A stretch of 34,165 nucleotides of DNA from Acidobacteriota bacterium (GTDB lineage: Bacteria; Acidobacteriota; Blastocatellia; Pyrinomonadales; Pyrinomonadaceae): contig QHXQ01000063.1 of NCBI GenBank assembly GCA_003223935.1, positions 1-34,165 of the forward strand, given 5' to 3'. Both the position numbers and the translations under genes were made by a program. Positions 16,227 to 25,200 of this stretch are shown piece after piece (position 1 is the stretch's first letter; every line of letters starts with the position of its first letter). The notes below the pieces were generated by a model, which was not told where the DNA came from, ran no database searches, and saw only the letters and a program-made list of their open reading frames with translations.

Positions 16227-16970
16227 CTAATATTGATGAGCTGCAATGTCGAATGTGAACTTCAGCTTGTCTCTCACGCGTACCAAGCCATGCACGGCAG
16301 ATGTTGCTTTGACGTTGTAGTCGCCGCGATTGACCGTGAACTCGCCACGCGCTCTGAGCGTGGTGCCGCTCAACGTCACTTGCGCGGGGATACGGATGTG
16401 ATGCGTCACGCCGTGCAGCGTCAGGTCGCCGCCGATCTTCGCCTCGAATTGCCCGCCTGTCAGGTTGCCCGTCACATCCGTACTCTTGAATATGATCTCC
16501 GGGTACTTGGCCGTCTCAAGGACTATCTCGCGCAGCTCTTTGTTGATGACCTGCTTCTGCTGCTCCGTAAATGCGTCGCGGGTCTCGACCAGCGAGTCGG
16601 CGCGAATCGTCATCTGGAGCGAGGCCGGGCTGGTCGCGCCCGGCGTCAGTTGTGCCTCACCTGAGAAGTCGCGCACCGCGATGAAGTGGTCGTGCCCTTT
16701 AAAGAAGAGCAGTCCACCAGCGAAGGCCCGCACCATGAATCGGCTCTGGCTAGCATCCAGTCTGTAGCGAGCGATGTCAATGCTGCTCGTCTCAGTTTTT
16801 GCCCCGTCAGGCGTGGGCACCTCGTACATAGAATTAGCTAGCCGCTCGACTGCTTGAAATGCTTGGGCTTTCGTTGAGCTAGAACCGCTGATGTTTGTTG
16901 AGTGATAACCGACTGGTCCCAGCGCAAGCACACTCCACAAAACGAGTGTGGATGATAAAAATCGTTTCAT
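16227..16970 (-). CDS. Secreted YceI-family protein
   Basis: 247 residues. A signal peptide is evident (MKRFLSSTLVLWSVLALGP), then a linker, then a YceI lipocalin-like domain from about residue 65 (YRLDASQSRFMVRAFAGG) to the end (LTLHGVTHHIRIPAQVTL, KLKFTFDIAA). YceI proteins bind isoprenoid or amide lipids such as polyprenyl chains in the periplasm. The ATG at 16970 is preceded by GGAGG. The gene lies 41 nt upstream of the PoxB-like gene and about 100 nt downstream of the DoxX gene. A lipid- or quinone-binding role fits with neighbouring redox genes but is inferred. Confidence 0.88.
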   Translation of the reverse strand: MKRFLSSTLVLWSVLALGPVGYHSTNISGSSSTKAQAFQAVERLANSMYEVPTPDGAKTETSSIDIARYRLDASQSRFMVRAFAGGLLFFKGHDHFIAVRDFSGEAQLTPGATSPASLQMTIRADSLVETRDAFTEQQKQVINKELREIVLETAKYPEIIFKSTDVTGNLTGGQFEAKIGGDLTLHGVTHHIRIPAQVTLSGTTLRARGEFTVNRGDYNVKATSAVHGLVRVRDKLKFTFDIAAHQY

Positions 16971-17070
16971 CTTTGAGACCTCCCGTGCGAATGTCTTGAG
17001 TCACCTTCGGGTGCAACTTGCCCATCCCCCGCCATGTAATAATAAACACTACCCTCGCGCGCGTGCGCCG

Positions 17071-17493
17071 TCAGGGTTTATTAACAGGTAGCCCACTGCG
17101 GCGCAGCCGGTCAACCGAATAGCCGTTGTGCTCGATGAACCAGAGCAGCACGAAGTTGACCAGCGCGTACTGAGTGTTGTGCGCGACCGTGGGGAAATCG
17201 TTGAGCATGACTGTCCCGAAGGTGAGCGCGACGAGGAGCAAGCCCGACAGCGCGAGCGCGACAGTGCTGAATAGACCAAGCAGGAGAAGCGTGCCGCAGA
17301 GCACTTCCATGAAGGGCAGCGCATAAGCAAACGGCATGACGAGCGCGGCCGGCAAGTGGCCGGCGAACCGCTGATTCATCCCGCCGACGAAGTTGCCGAT
17401 CCCGCCCATGAACTTCCCGACCCCGTTGAACAGGAACACCACGCCCAGCGTCACGCGCAACAAGGCATAGGCAACTTCACGATGATTGCTCAT
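17071..17493 (-). CDS. DoxX-family membrane protein
   Basis: 140 residues from the ATG at 17493. That start has GGAGG 9 nt upstream, whereas an ATG 9 nt earlier abuts the GGAGG. There are four hydrophobic segments with the DoxX pattern (LLRVTLGVVFLFNGVGKFMG, then PFAYALPFMEVLCGTLLLLG). DoxX proteins are subunits or partners of quinol- or thiosulfate-oxidising membrane enzymes and of oxidative-stress complexes; many are uncharacterised. The gene stands between the YceI gene and the decayed DUF2231 copy. Confidence 0.85.
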   Translation of the reverse strand: MSNHREVAYALLRVTLGVVFLFNGVGKFMGGIGNFVGGMNQRFAGHLPAALVMPFAYALPFMEVLCGTLLLLGLFSTVALALSGLLLVALTFGTVMLNDFPTVAHNTQYALVNFVLLWFIEHNGYSVDRLRRSGLPVNKP

Positions 17494-17646
17494 AAACGTC
17501 ATCCTCCATCTTTTATAGCGCTGCCTTCCGCGTTAAGCGATAACAGGCCGCCACCGTTTCGTCTGTGCTGTTTGCCAGTCTATTCCTGAAGCCGATCTTC
17601 TTCGTCCCCTTATCTCAGACGTGCATATTAAGCAACGTGCATCCGC

Positions 17647-17993
17647 TCACATTTCTGTCCTCGTGCCGGACTGCTGATTGACCGCCACGGCGAGCTTGAA
17701 GACCATCTCATCAACATGCCAGCCGGAGATTGTGATCAGGATAACCCCTAACACGGAGAGCAGGACAGGGAGAGTGTAACTTCCGCCCACCATCCCCACG
17801 CCGCTCTTCGTGCACAGGTAAAAACTGACCGCGAAGACAATGAGCGCGATGACGCTGAGGCGTGCGTGCCGGTTGGCGACTTTTTCACCTCATGGTCTTT
17901 GATCGAGAGCCGGTCAATGAAGTCGGGCACAGCGGTCAACCCAAAGATAGTGTCCGCATGACATGCGACGCCACGACCGGCCATGCTCCCCAC
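17647..17993 (-). pseudogene. Truncated, frameshifted DUF2231 copy
   Basis: The decoded sequence matches the intact DUF2231 gene at 18944-19435 from its LSIKD block to the end. Reading starts in one frame (VPDFIDRLSIKDHEVKK) and must shift after the run AAAAAG near 17881-17886, where the intact gene has AAAAAGG; one G is missing. After the shift the frame reads VANRHARLSVIALIVFAVSF and LLSVLGVILITISG and ends at the TGA at 17647-17649. The first membrane helix and the HPIHP motif are absent, so the copy is also truncated at its 5' end. DNA similarity to the intact gene is obvious by eye over about 250 nt. Confidence 0.8.
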
Positions 17994-18025
17994 GAGTTTC
18001 GCAGTGCCGTCCGCATCGCGTTTGC

Positions 18026-18811
18026 CTAACCGCCCTGTGCATCAGGTTTTCCCGTGAGGCGATCCGTCGCTTCCTCTTCGCGCCCGGTGACCGCGTCCTT
18101 GATCTTCCCGGCGGTCTGCCGGAGGATTGCACCACTGATCTCGCTCTTGTCGAGGTCTTCGGTGCCGCCCTGTGGCACCTCGAATAAGAGGCGTTCGGCA
18201 TACGGGGCGGAGCGGCCCAAGTTGTAAGCGACGGTGCTTTCGACGGACGTTTTTCTCGCATCTTCGACGGTTCGCTTGCCCGTCACGATCTCGTGCACCA
18301 TGTTCAGGCCGAGGACGTTTGCCGATTCCGTGTCGCAACGCGCCGCCACCTCACCCCTCGTTCGGTCGCACAGGATGCTGCCGTCGAACATCGCGATGAG
18401 GTGGAACATCTCCGGCGGCACGCGGTAGTCAATAACCTGCGTGAGAAAGTCTGAGTGCACCGTCGGCCAGTTGTGGACCACAGCGTCGCCCGATAGTTCG
18501 GTGCGCTTCCACGGGCCGTTCCCATACCAGAAGAGTTTCGTCGGCATCGCCTCGTTCGGATAACCGTACTTGGCAATCATCTGCTCGGCGATATGCTTCT
18601 GGGCGGCAGGCCAGCTCTCGATGATCTTCTCGACATCGGCGGCAGCCACGGTCGCGCGCGCACCTCTCTGGGTCTCGTGCTCTCCTTGCAGCTTGTGAGC
18701 GATCCCTTGGCCGACCGCGCGCGCCGTGCTGCCCAAGCGCTCGCTCGTTTCCAAGTCTAACGGCTGCGGCTGCTCTTGCCTTTTCGCCTCTTTGTCATCC
18801 TTCTCTGCCAT
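18026..18811 (-). CDS. Conserved hypothetical soluble protein
   Basis: 261 residues from the ATG at 18811, with GAGGAGG 8 nt upstream. The N-terminal 50 residues are highly charged (Lys/Glu/Gln-rich). A globular core of about residues 60-195 contains AEQMIAKYGYPNEAMPTKLF, YGNGPWKRTEL, FLTQVIDYRVPPEMFHLIAM and ANVLGLNMVHEIVTGKRTV. I recall this core as a recurrent hypothetical family in soil bacteria without an assigned function. The C-terminal tail is charged and probably flexible. No signal peptide or membrane segment is seen. The gene lies between an intact and a broken DUF2231 copy. Confidence 0.7.
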   Translation of the reverse strand: MAEKDDKEAKRQEQPQPLDLETSERLGSTARAVGQGIAHKLQGEHETQRGARATVAAADVEKIIESWPAAQKHIAEQMIAKYGYPNEAMPTKLFWYGNGPWKRTELSGDAVVHNWPTVHSDFLTQVIDYRVPPEMFHLIAMFDGSILCDRTRGEVAARCDTESANVLGLNMVHEIVTGKRTVEDARKTSVESTVAYNLGRSAPYAERLLFEVPQGGTEDLDKSEISGAILRQTAGKIKDAVTGREEEATDRLTGKPDAQGG

Positions 18812-18943
18812 TCTTTTCACCTCCTCGTTATTCGCGCACCAATCGGCGATTGCCTAAGAAACCGCAAGCTTAGTGCCGAAAAACTATTAAACGTAATTCT
18901 GCCGGGGTAGCCATCACGTGCCGAATCCACGAACCTCCACACG

Positions 18944-19435
18944 TCACGCCACGCGCGCCTTGCCGGTTGCTTCCGCTCCTGTGTCGTGTTGCGGATTGAC
19001 CGCCACGCCGTACCTGAAGACCAACTCGCCTCCCAGATAGCCAGAGATCGTGATCAAGATGACGCCCAACACGGAGAGTAGGAGCGGGATGGTGTAGCTT
19101 CCGCCGATCATGCGTGAACCGCCCGTCGTGCGCAGATAGAAGCTGGCCGCGAAGACCAGTAGCGCGATGACGTTGAGGCGCGCGTGCCAGTCAGCGACCT
19201 TTTTCACCGCACGGTCTTTGATCGAGAGCCAGTCAATAATGCCGAAGACGGCTGCCAACGCAGCACCGATGATGCCGCCGAGAAGCGTGTAAAAAGCAAT
19301 CCAATCCCGCCACACAGGGTTACCGCGCCACAGGTAGATCACGTCCGCGATGAGCGAAAAGGCCCAGAGAGCAATCGGAAACGGAATGATCATCGGATGA
19401 ATCGGATGCCCTCCGACACTTGCAGGACTTGCCAT
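18944..19435 (-). CDS. DUF2231 membrane protein (copy B)
   Basis: 163 residues with four hydrophobic segments. The family signature GGHPIHPMIIPFPIALW lies at residues 8-24 (His10, His13), and the third helix region contains DWHARLNVIALLV (His83), followed by SGYLGGELVFRYG. The ATG at 19435 has AAGGAG 7 nt upstream. It is shorter than copy A (200 residues), lacking its Pro-rich tail. It follows the secreted helical protein gene by 54 nt. Function is unknown; conserved histidines in two different helices are compatible with haem ligation. Confidence 0.85.
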   Translation of the reverse strand: MASPASVGGHPIHPMIIPFPIALWAFSLIADVIYLWRGNPVWRDWIAFYTLLGGIIGAALAAVFGIIDWLSIKDRAVKKVADWHARLNVIALLVFAASFYLRTTGGSRMIGGSYTIPLLLSVLGVILITISGYLGGELVFRYGVAVNPQHDTGAEATGKARVA

Positions 19436-19489
19436 AACTATCTCCTTGTTAATTGCCGCATCTCGCGCCGAATAGAACTTGCGCGTCCG

Positions 19490-20161
19490 CTATTTGAACT
19501 TGTTCGGGAACTGATTGATGATTCCCGCGCTGAGCATGTCGGCCATGCGTAAGATTTGCTCGTGCACGGCGTCGTAAGCCCTGACGTCACCCGCCCAATC
19601 TCCGTGCAGCCGCGCTACAGCCTCGTTGGTAGTGAGTTTCAGATGGTCGTGCATCATCTGTCTCATCTCACCGGCGGGCCAGTTTTGCGGGTTCGCCTTG
19701 CTCAAGAAGTCCGCGATCTGATCGGCGTTGGCAGACCAGCGTCTGTTCGCGTCGTCGAGCTTCGGTTTGTCATTCGCTTTGGCCGCCGAGACAACGTCCG
19801 CTGAGATCAGGATGTGGTCTCTCAACAGCGCGGTCAGTTGGTCGCCCGCCGCTGCGCCGTAGTACGGCTTAATTGCGTTGCCGGTGTCAACCTGATTCTG
19901 CAAGAGGCGCTGGGTGGCCGCGTCCTTGTCGGGCAGGTCGGCCGCGGCGCTGATGATGAAGACGCGCGTCCACGTGATGTGATCCTCCCAGAGCTTGCGC
20001 ATGGCAGCTTGGAAGGCGGCTTGTTTCGCTGTATCCGGCTTATCCAACGCAGACGAAGCTGAGACCGCCGGCGCTGCCCGGTTGTGGCCCGCCGCTCCGA
20101 CAAGCAGGATAAATGAAGCCAGAAGCATAACGAACAGAGACGACTTGATTCGAAGACTCAT
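19490..20161 (-). CDS. Secreted all-helical protein of unknown function
   Basis: 223 residues. A signal peptide occupies about residues 1-23 (SLFVMLLASFILLVGAAG). The mature part is predicted helical: RKLWEDHITWTRVFIISAAA, NAIKPYYGAAAGDQLTALL, ANADQIADFLSKANPQNW and MMHDHLKLTTNEAVARLHGD, a four-helix-bundle-like repeat of amphipathic helices. I recall related secreted proteins in Firmicutes and Acidobacteriota, all hypothetical. Several histidines and aspartates (EDH, RDH, HDH) could bind a metal, but this is a guess. It lies downstream of the cytochrome gene with a hairpin between, and upstream of DUF2231 copy B. Confidence 0.7.
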   Translation of the reverse strand: MSLRIKSSLFVMLLASFILLVGAAGHNRAAPAVSASSALDKPDTAKQAAFQAAMRKLWEDHITWTRVFIISAAADLPDKDAATQRLLQNQVDTGNAIKPYYGAAAGDQLTALLRDHILISADVVSAAKANDKPKLDDANRRWSANADQIADFLSKANPQNWPAGEMRQMMHDHLKLTTNEAVARLHGDWAGDVRAYDAVHEQILRMADMLSAGIINQFPNKFK

Positions 20162-20255
20162 AATTACCTCCTTCTATTGCTCATGCCCCGGATTCAACCC
20201 TTCGGGCAGGAGGTCACCGCCAGAGTCGTGCCCCCGCCCGAAAGGGTGGCTAAAG

Positions 20256-20280
20256 GTTTACGCGTTTCCCAAACGTAAAC
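20256..20280 (-). terminator. Possible attenuating hairpin between cytochrome and secreted-protein genes
   Basis: A perfect 7-nt inverted repeat (GTTTACG at 20256-20262, CGTAAAC at 20274-20280) can extend with a 2-nt bulge to a longer stem around a CCC loop. No clear U-run follows on the minus strand, so it may be a weak terminator, an RNA-stability element or chance. Confidence 0.3.
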
Positions 20281-20318
20281 TTCAGCATGTGATAACCGCC
20301 AGGTCATTCGAGCCTGCA

Positions 20319-21797
20319 TTACAACGACTTCAAGTATTCGACGAGATCGTTTTTCTCCTGCTCAGTCAGGTTCAATTTCTTGAAGCTGTTGTAGTGGTTG
20401 ACCACATCGAGCAGAGTCGCGAAGCGCCCGTCGTGGTAGAACCCGCCCTTCATGTGCGCGAATAGTCCGCGCAAGGGGGCCGTGCGATATGTTTTGTCCG
20501 GCGAACGGTTCGCCTGGAAATCGTCTATGCCGATGTCTGAAGGCTTGTGCGTGTTCCAGCCCGGCTCTGTGAAGAGCGGCGGCACGTGGCACTGCGCGCA
20601 GGTAGCTTTCCCACGGAAGAGCGCTTCGCCGCGGGCGGCTGCCGCGCCGTCGAAGCTGCCCGCGGGCGGCGTCGGCGGTGGGATAGCGAGCTGATAGAAC
20701 TGTAGGGCGGCGAGTTTCGCGGTCGCCATGTCAGTGCCGCTCCGCTTGTTGCCGAAGCCAGCCTTCGCCGCAATCGGGTATTTCTTCGCGTCGTTAAAAC
20801 GCTCGTCGAAGAACGTCCCCTGACCTTGCAGTTCTAGGTTGGCGACGTAGGCGTTCCAGTACGTCACGGTGCCCCAGCCGCCCGTCCACGTGTGATTGTT
20901 GACGCCCGCCATTCCGAAGGCGGGCGGGATCAAGGTGGCGGCAGGTTTGCCGTCGGGCCGGAAAGCTTTCCCGTCGAGGTTCAACTCCGCGTCGAACTTC
21001 CCCGGCCCCCAACTGGCGAGCACTTTCTTTAAGGTCGCCTCGTCAACGCCCAGAAGTTGCGTGAGCGCGCTCGTGTCAGGCGCGAGCGAGATGACTTGGC
21101 CGACGTTGAGGTCGCGGTTGGGCCAGCCGTCCAGGCGGTGACCGATGCCGGGCATGAACGCGTCGTCAACCGTCGAGTGGCAGACGGCGCAGCTAAGGCC
21201 CACGGCCTTCAAACTGCCGTCCGCGTTGAACGTGCCCTTCACGCCCAAGACCGCATTGAGCTTTATGAGAGCAAGCGTGGTCGCCGGATCGTCCAAGTTG
21301 ACCTCGCCGCGCTTGATCTTCTCCACGAGGTCGGCAGGCAGCGCGTCCATGTCAACTTTCAAGCCGACGGCGAGCGCGGCCTTCGGACTAACGCCCGCCC
21401 CAACGCCTCCGAGCTTTGCGCCTTCGATTGCGCGATGGAGTTTGAGCTTATCGCTCCAGTAGGCTTCGTCGCCGAAAGTCTCGAAGCGGAAGATTTGCCG
21501 CCCCTGCTCCAACATCTGCTGCGCGTTTCCATCAATGCGACTATCGAACCCGCTAACCGTTGGGGTACCGCCCGCTCGGCTTCCGCCCCTGTCAGACTGC
21601 GCCCGAACCAGCCCGGCAACGTAAAGCAGGCCGAGAGCGATAAAGACGAGCAGCGTGATCACTTTGATGTGGTTCACGGAGAGCTTGACTGTAAACGCAT
21701 TGGTGCCACAGTCAGTTCTTCCGCCCTCCGCTGTGACCGAGTGCGCCGGGGCCTGCTCTTGAGAAGGCGTGTTTGCTCGCCCGGTTTCTTTGTTCAT
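20319..21797 (-). CDS. Membrane-anchored di-haem cytochrome c, peroxidase/MauG-like
   Basis: 492 residues. A single uncleaved-looking membrane segment at about 43-65 (VITLLVFIALGLLYVAGLV) anchors a periplasmic domain with two CxxCH haem sites, CAVCH at 203-207 and CAQCH at 400-404. A FAHMKGGFYHDGRFATLLD stretch near 446-464 resembles the distal region of bacterial cytochrome c peroxidases and MauG. The spacing and length fit this family, although the first haem site is followed by an unusually long insertion. The ATG at 21797 has AAAGGAGGT 8 nt upstream. It heads the minus-strand run and faces the kinase gene across 488 nt. Peroxide reduction or electron transfer in the periplasm is inferred. 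Confidence 0.82.
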   Translation of the reverse strand: MNKETGRANTPSQEQAPAHSVTAEGGRTDCGTNAFTVKLSVNHIKVITLLVFIALGLLYVAGLVRAQSDRGGSRAGGTPTVSGFDSRIDGNAQQMLEQGRQIFRFETFGDEAYWSDKLKLHRAIEGAKLGGVGAGVSPKAALAVGLKVDMDALPADLVEKIKRGEVNLDDPATTLALIKLNAVLGVKGTFNADGSLKAVGLSCAVCHSTVDDAFMPGIGHRLDGWPNRDLNVGQVISLAPDTSALTQLLGVDEATLKKVLASWGPGKFDAELNLDGKAFRPDGKPAATLIPPAFGMAGVNNHTWTGGWGTVTYWNAYVANLELQGQGTFFDERFNDAKKYPIAAKAGFGNKRSGTDMATAKLAALQFYQLAIPPPTPPAGSFDGAAAARGEALFRGKATCAQCHVPPLFTEPGWNTHKPSDIGIDDFQANRSPDKTYRTAPLRGLFAHMKGGFYHDGRFATLLDVVNHYNSFKKLNLTEQEKNDLVEYLKSL

Positions 21798-22285
21798 CTC
21801 TCTCTACCTCCTTTGATCGGAAACTATGGCGGAGACAAATCGGTGCCCAAAATCGTTGTTTTCTGAACGTCTGTTTTTTTAGGGGGAACAAAGGATGATA
21901 GTGAGTTTTAGGGGGCGGGCGAAACAGCAATTACACGCATGCGGCATGAGTGTTTTCACTTATATACAGTGTGCTGTTGCCTGCTATACTTTTACCTTTA
22001 ATAGACAAAAGGCGATATAGAGGCTTCCGCAGGCGATTGCTAACGCCGGGGTTGGGGCGTCGCCGTCTCGCTCGTCTAACGGCCACGCGGGCTTGTAGCA
22101 AGGGACGGGCGAGTCAATACGAGCTTTGTGTTTCGGCCTAGCGGCATGGTAATTGGCGCTAACGCAGCTCGGGGCCGCGACATATCGATACAAGCCGTGC
22201 GGGACGCCTCAGTTGAGCACTGTCACTACAAATTGTGCGCGCACATCGCGAAGGATTTGACGTGCGCGCACCGAGGGGGTCGAGC
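21798..22285. other. Divergent intergenic region, presumed promoters
   Basis: This 488-nt gap lies between the divergent cytochrome and kinase genes and must hold promoters in both directions. It contains a T-run near 21874-21880 and a TATACT at 21985-21990 that could serve as a plus-strand -10 box, but no convincing -35 box lies at the right distance. I see no credible small gene, RNA or strong repeat. Confidence 0.4.
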
Positions 22286-25200
22286 ATGGTCAAGGGGACG
22301 AACTCTACGGTGCTACGCTACGCAGTCGCCGTATCGTCCACTGCATTAGCGCTGCTGCTTACTTTGTTGTTGTGGCGTTTAATGGAGCCGAACCGCTTAT
22401 TGCTCCTGCTGGCCGCCGTGATCCTCAGTTCCTGGCGTGGCGGTTTGGGGCCGGGTCTTTTAGCCGCCTTCTTGGCCGTGCTTAGTGATCTGTTCTTTCT
22501 AGATCTGTCTCCGTCAATCGGTTTTTTCGATAACAGCTTGCGGCTGGGATTGTTCATGCTGATGTCGCTGCTGATCGGGTTACAGAGCAGCAGGCGCAAG
22601 CGGGCCGAGGACGTGCTGAAGCAACGGGCGGGGTTCATCAACCAAGGGCATGACGCAGTCATTTCTACGGACCTCGACGGCTACGTGACGAGTTGGAACA
22701 GGGGCGCGGAAAGGGCATACGGCTATACGGCGGAGGAAGCGCTCGGCAAGCACGTCTCGATCATCTATCCGGCAGAAGACCTCGATTTCCTCCGGCGCGA
22801 TGTCATTGCGCCCCTGATGGAGAAAGGGGAACACGAGGTCGAAGTACGCGCGCGAAAAAAGTCGGGTGAAGATGTTTACGTCCAGCTCTCGCTTTCGCTG
22901 CTCCGGGACAAAGAACATGCTACGGTCGGGATGATCGGTTACGCGGTAGACATTACGGAGCGCAGGCGTGCAGAAGAGGCTTTAAGAAAAGCGCATGACG
23001 AACTGGAAACGCGGGTGCGGGAACGCACTGCCGAGCTTTCAGAAGCCAATCTACTTTTGCAGGCGGAAACCGACGAGCGCGAGCGGGCCGAGAAGGTTCT
23101 GCGGGAGAGTGAGCAAAGCTATCGCCTCTTGTTTGAGAGTAACCCGCATCCCATGTGGGTCTATGACCGCGAAACCTTATCGTTTCTGGCAGTCAATGAG
23201 GCGGCTATTCGCTACTACAGATATTCGCGGGAAGAGTTTCTTGCCATAACTATTAAGGATATACGTCCACCGGAAGATGTCCCCGCGCTTCTCGAAAAGG
23301 TATCCCAAGTGACCCCCGGCATCAATATCGCGGCGGGGAGACACAGGAAGAAGGACGGCACGTTTATAGATGTGGAGATCGTCTCACACACGTTGACCTT
23401 TGCCGGGAGGAGCGCCGAACTTGTCTTGGCGATGGACGTCACCGAACGCAAGCGCGCGGAAGAAGAACTCAAAGCGCGTGCGCGCCAGCAAGCGGCGGTC
23501 GCCGAACTCGGTCAACGCGCGCTCTCCGGTACTGACCTTGACGCGCTGATGGACGAAGCCGCCTCGCTCGTCACCCGAATGCTGGGGGTGAAGTACTGTA
23601 AGATTCTAGAGCTTCTTCCCGAGGGCGACGCTTTGCTGCTGCGGGCGGGGGTAGGCTGGAAAGACGGTTACGTGGGGCGGGCGACAGTCGGCGCGGGCCT
23701 CAACTCACAGGCGGGCTATACGCTGCTCTCAAGTGAGCCGGTCGTCGTCGAAGACCTTAGCGCGGAGACACGATTTAACGGGCCGCCGCTGCTTCACGAG
23801 CACGAAGTGGTCAGCGGCATGAGCGTCATCATCAACGATCATCACCGGCCCTTCGGCGTCCTCGGCGCGCACACGACCAAACGGCGACGATTCACCCGGG
23901 ACGATGTTAATTTTCTTCAGGCGGTCGCCAACGTACTTGCCGAGGCGATACAGCGTAGGCAGGCCGAGGAAGAGCACGTCCGGTTCATCCATGAACAGGC
24001 CGCGCGCGCCGAGGCTGAAGAGGCGCGGCGGCGTATGGCGTTCCTCGCCGAGGCGAGCAACTTACTCACCGCCTCGCTCGACTACCGGGCCACGCTCAAA
24101 AGCGTGGCGCGATTCGCGGTGCCCACCCTCACCGACTATTGCACAGTAGATATTCTTGACGAGGACGGGGCGATTCACCGGGTTGAGGTGGCCTGCGCCG
24201 ACCCTCAGAAGAGCGAACTGGCGCACGCGTTGCAGAAATATCCTCCTGACTTCAACAACCTTGAAATCCCTGTGACGAAAGTGCTGCACACGGGCAAACT
24301 CGCATTTTATCCGGCGGTGCCCGACTCGCTGTTAGTCGCCGGCGCGTGGGACGCGGAGCACCTCAGGATTCTCCGGGCGCTCGGTCCAAAGTCACACGTC
24401 GTAGCGCCGCTCGTCGCGCGCGGGCGCACCCTTGGCACGATCAGTTTCACTTTAGCCGAGTCGGACCGCCACTACGGCCCGGCGGACTTGGCCCTCATCG
24501 AGGAATTAGCGGGGCGTGCCGCTCTCGCCGTCGACAATGCGCGGCTCTATGAACAGGCACAGGGGGCGAACCGTGACAAGGACGAGTTCCTCGCCACGGT
24601 CTCACACGAACTCCGCACGCCGCTCACGTCGATGCTCATCTGGATACGAATGTTGGCATCCGGCAAGCTCGACGAAGAGACCTCCACCCACGCGCTCAAA
24701 ACTCTCGCGGGCAACGTGAAGTCACTCACACAACTCATCAACGATCTGCTGGACGTCTCTCGTGTTATCACCGGCAAGCTCCGCATCGACGCCCGCCCGG
24801 TTAAACTCATCCCCATCATTGAAGCGGCGATAGATACGATACGCCCGGCTGCCGACGCTAAAAAGATAGAGATCAAGCCGGCGCTTGATCCTTTGGTGCG
24901 GCCCATCTTAGGCGACCCCGACCGCTTGCAGCAGGTGCTATGGAATCTTCTTTCAAACGCCATCAAATTCAGCCCCGTGGGAGGACGCGTTGAGGTCAGG
25001 CTGGAGGAAGCAGTTTCGGACGCGCAAATTACCGTGAGCGACATGGGTCAAGGGATCAGCCCGGATTTCCTGCCCTACGTCTTCGACCACTTCCGCCAGG
25101 CCGACAGTTCGGACGCAAGGGCTTATGGCGGGCTGGGTCTCGGGCTGGCAATAGTGCGCCATCTGGTGGAGATGCACGGCGGGACTGTGAGTGCCCAAAG

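Noticed and set aside
21885..21909. GGAAC followed after 15 nt by GTTTT, resembling an extracytoplasmic-sigma promoter
   Set aside because: The -10 half does not match the usual CGTC-type box, the spacing is short and it lies about 375 nt from the kinase start.
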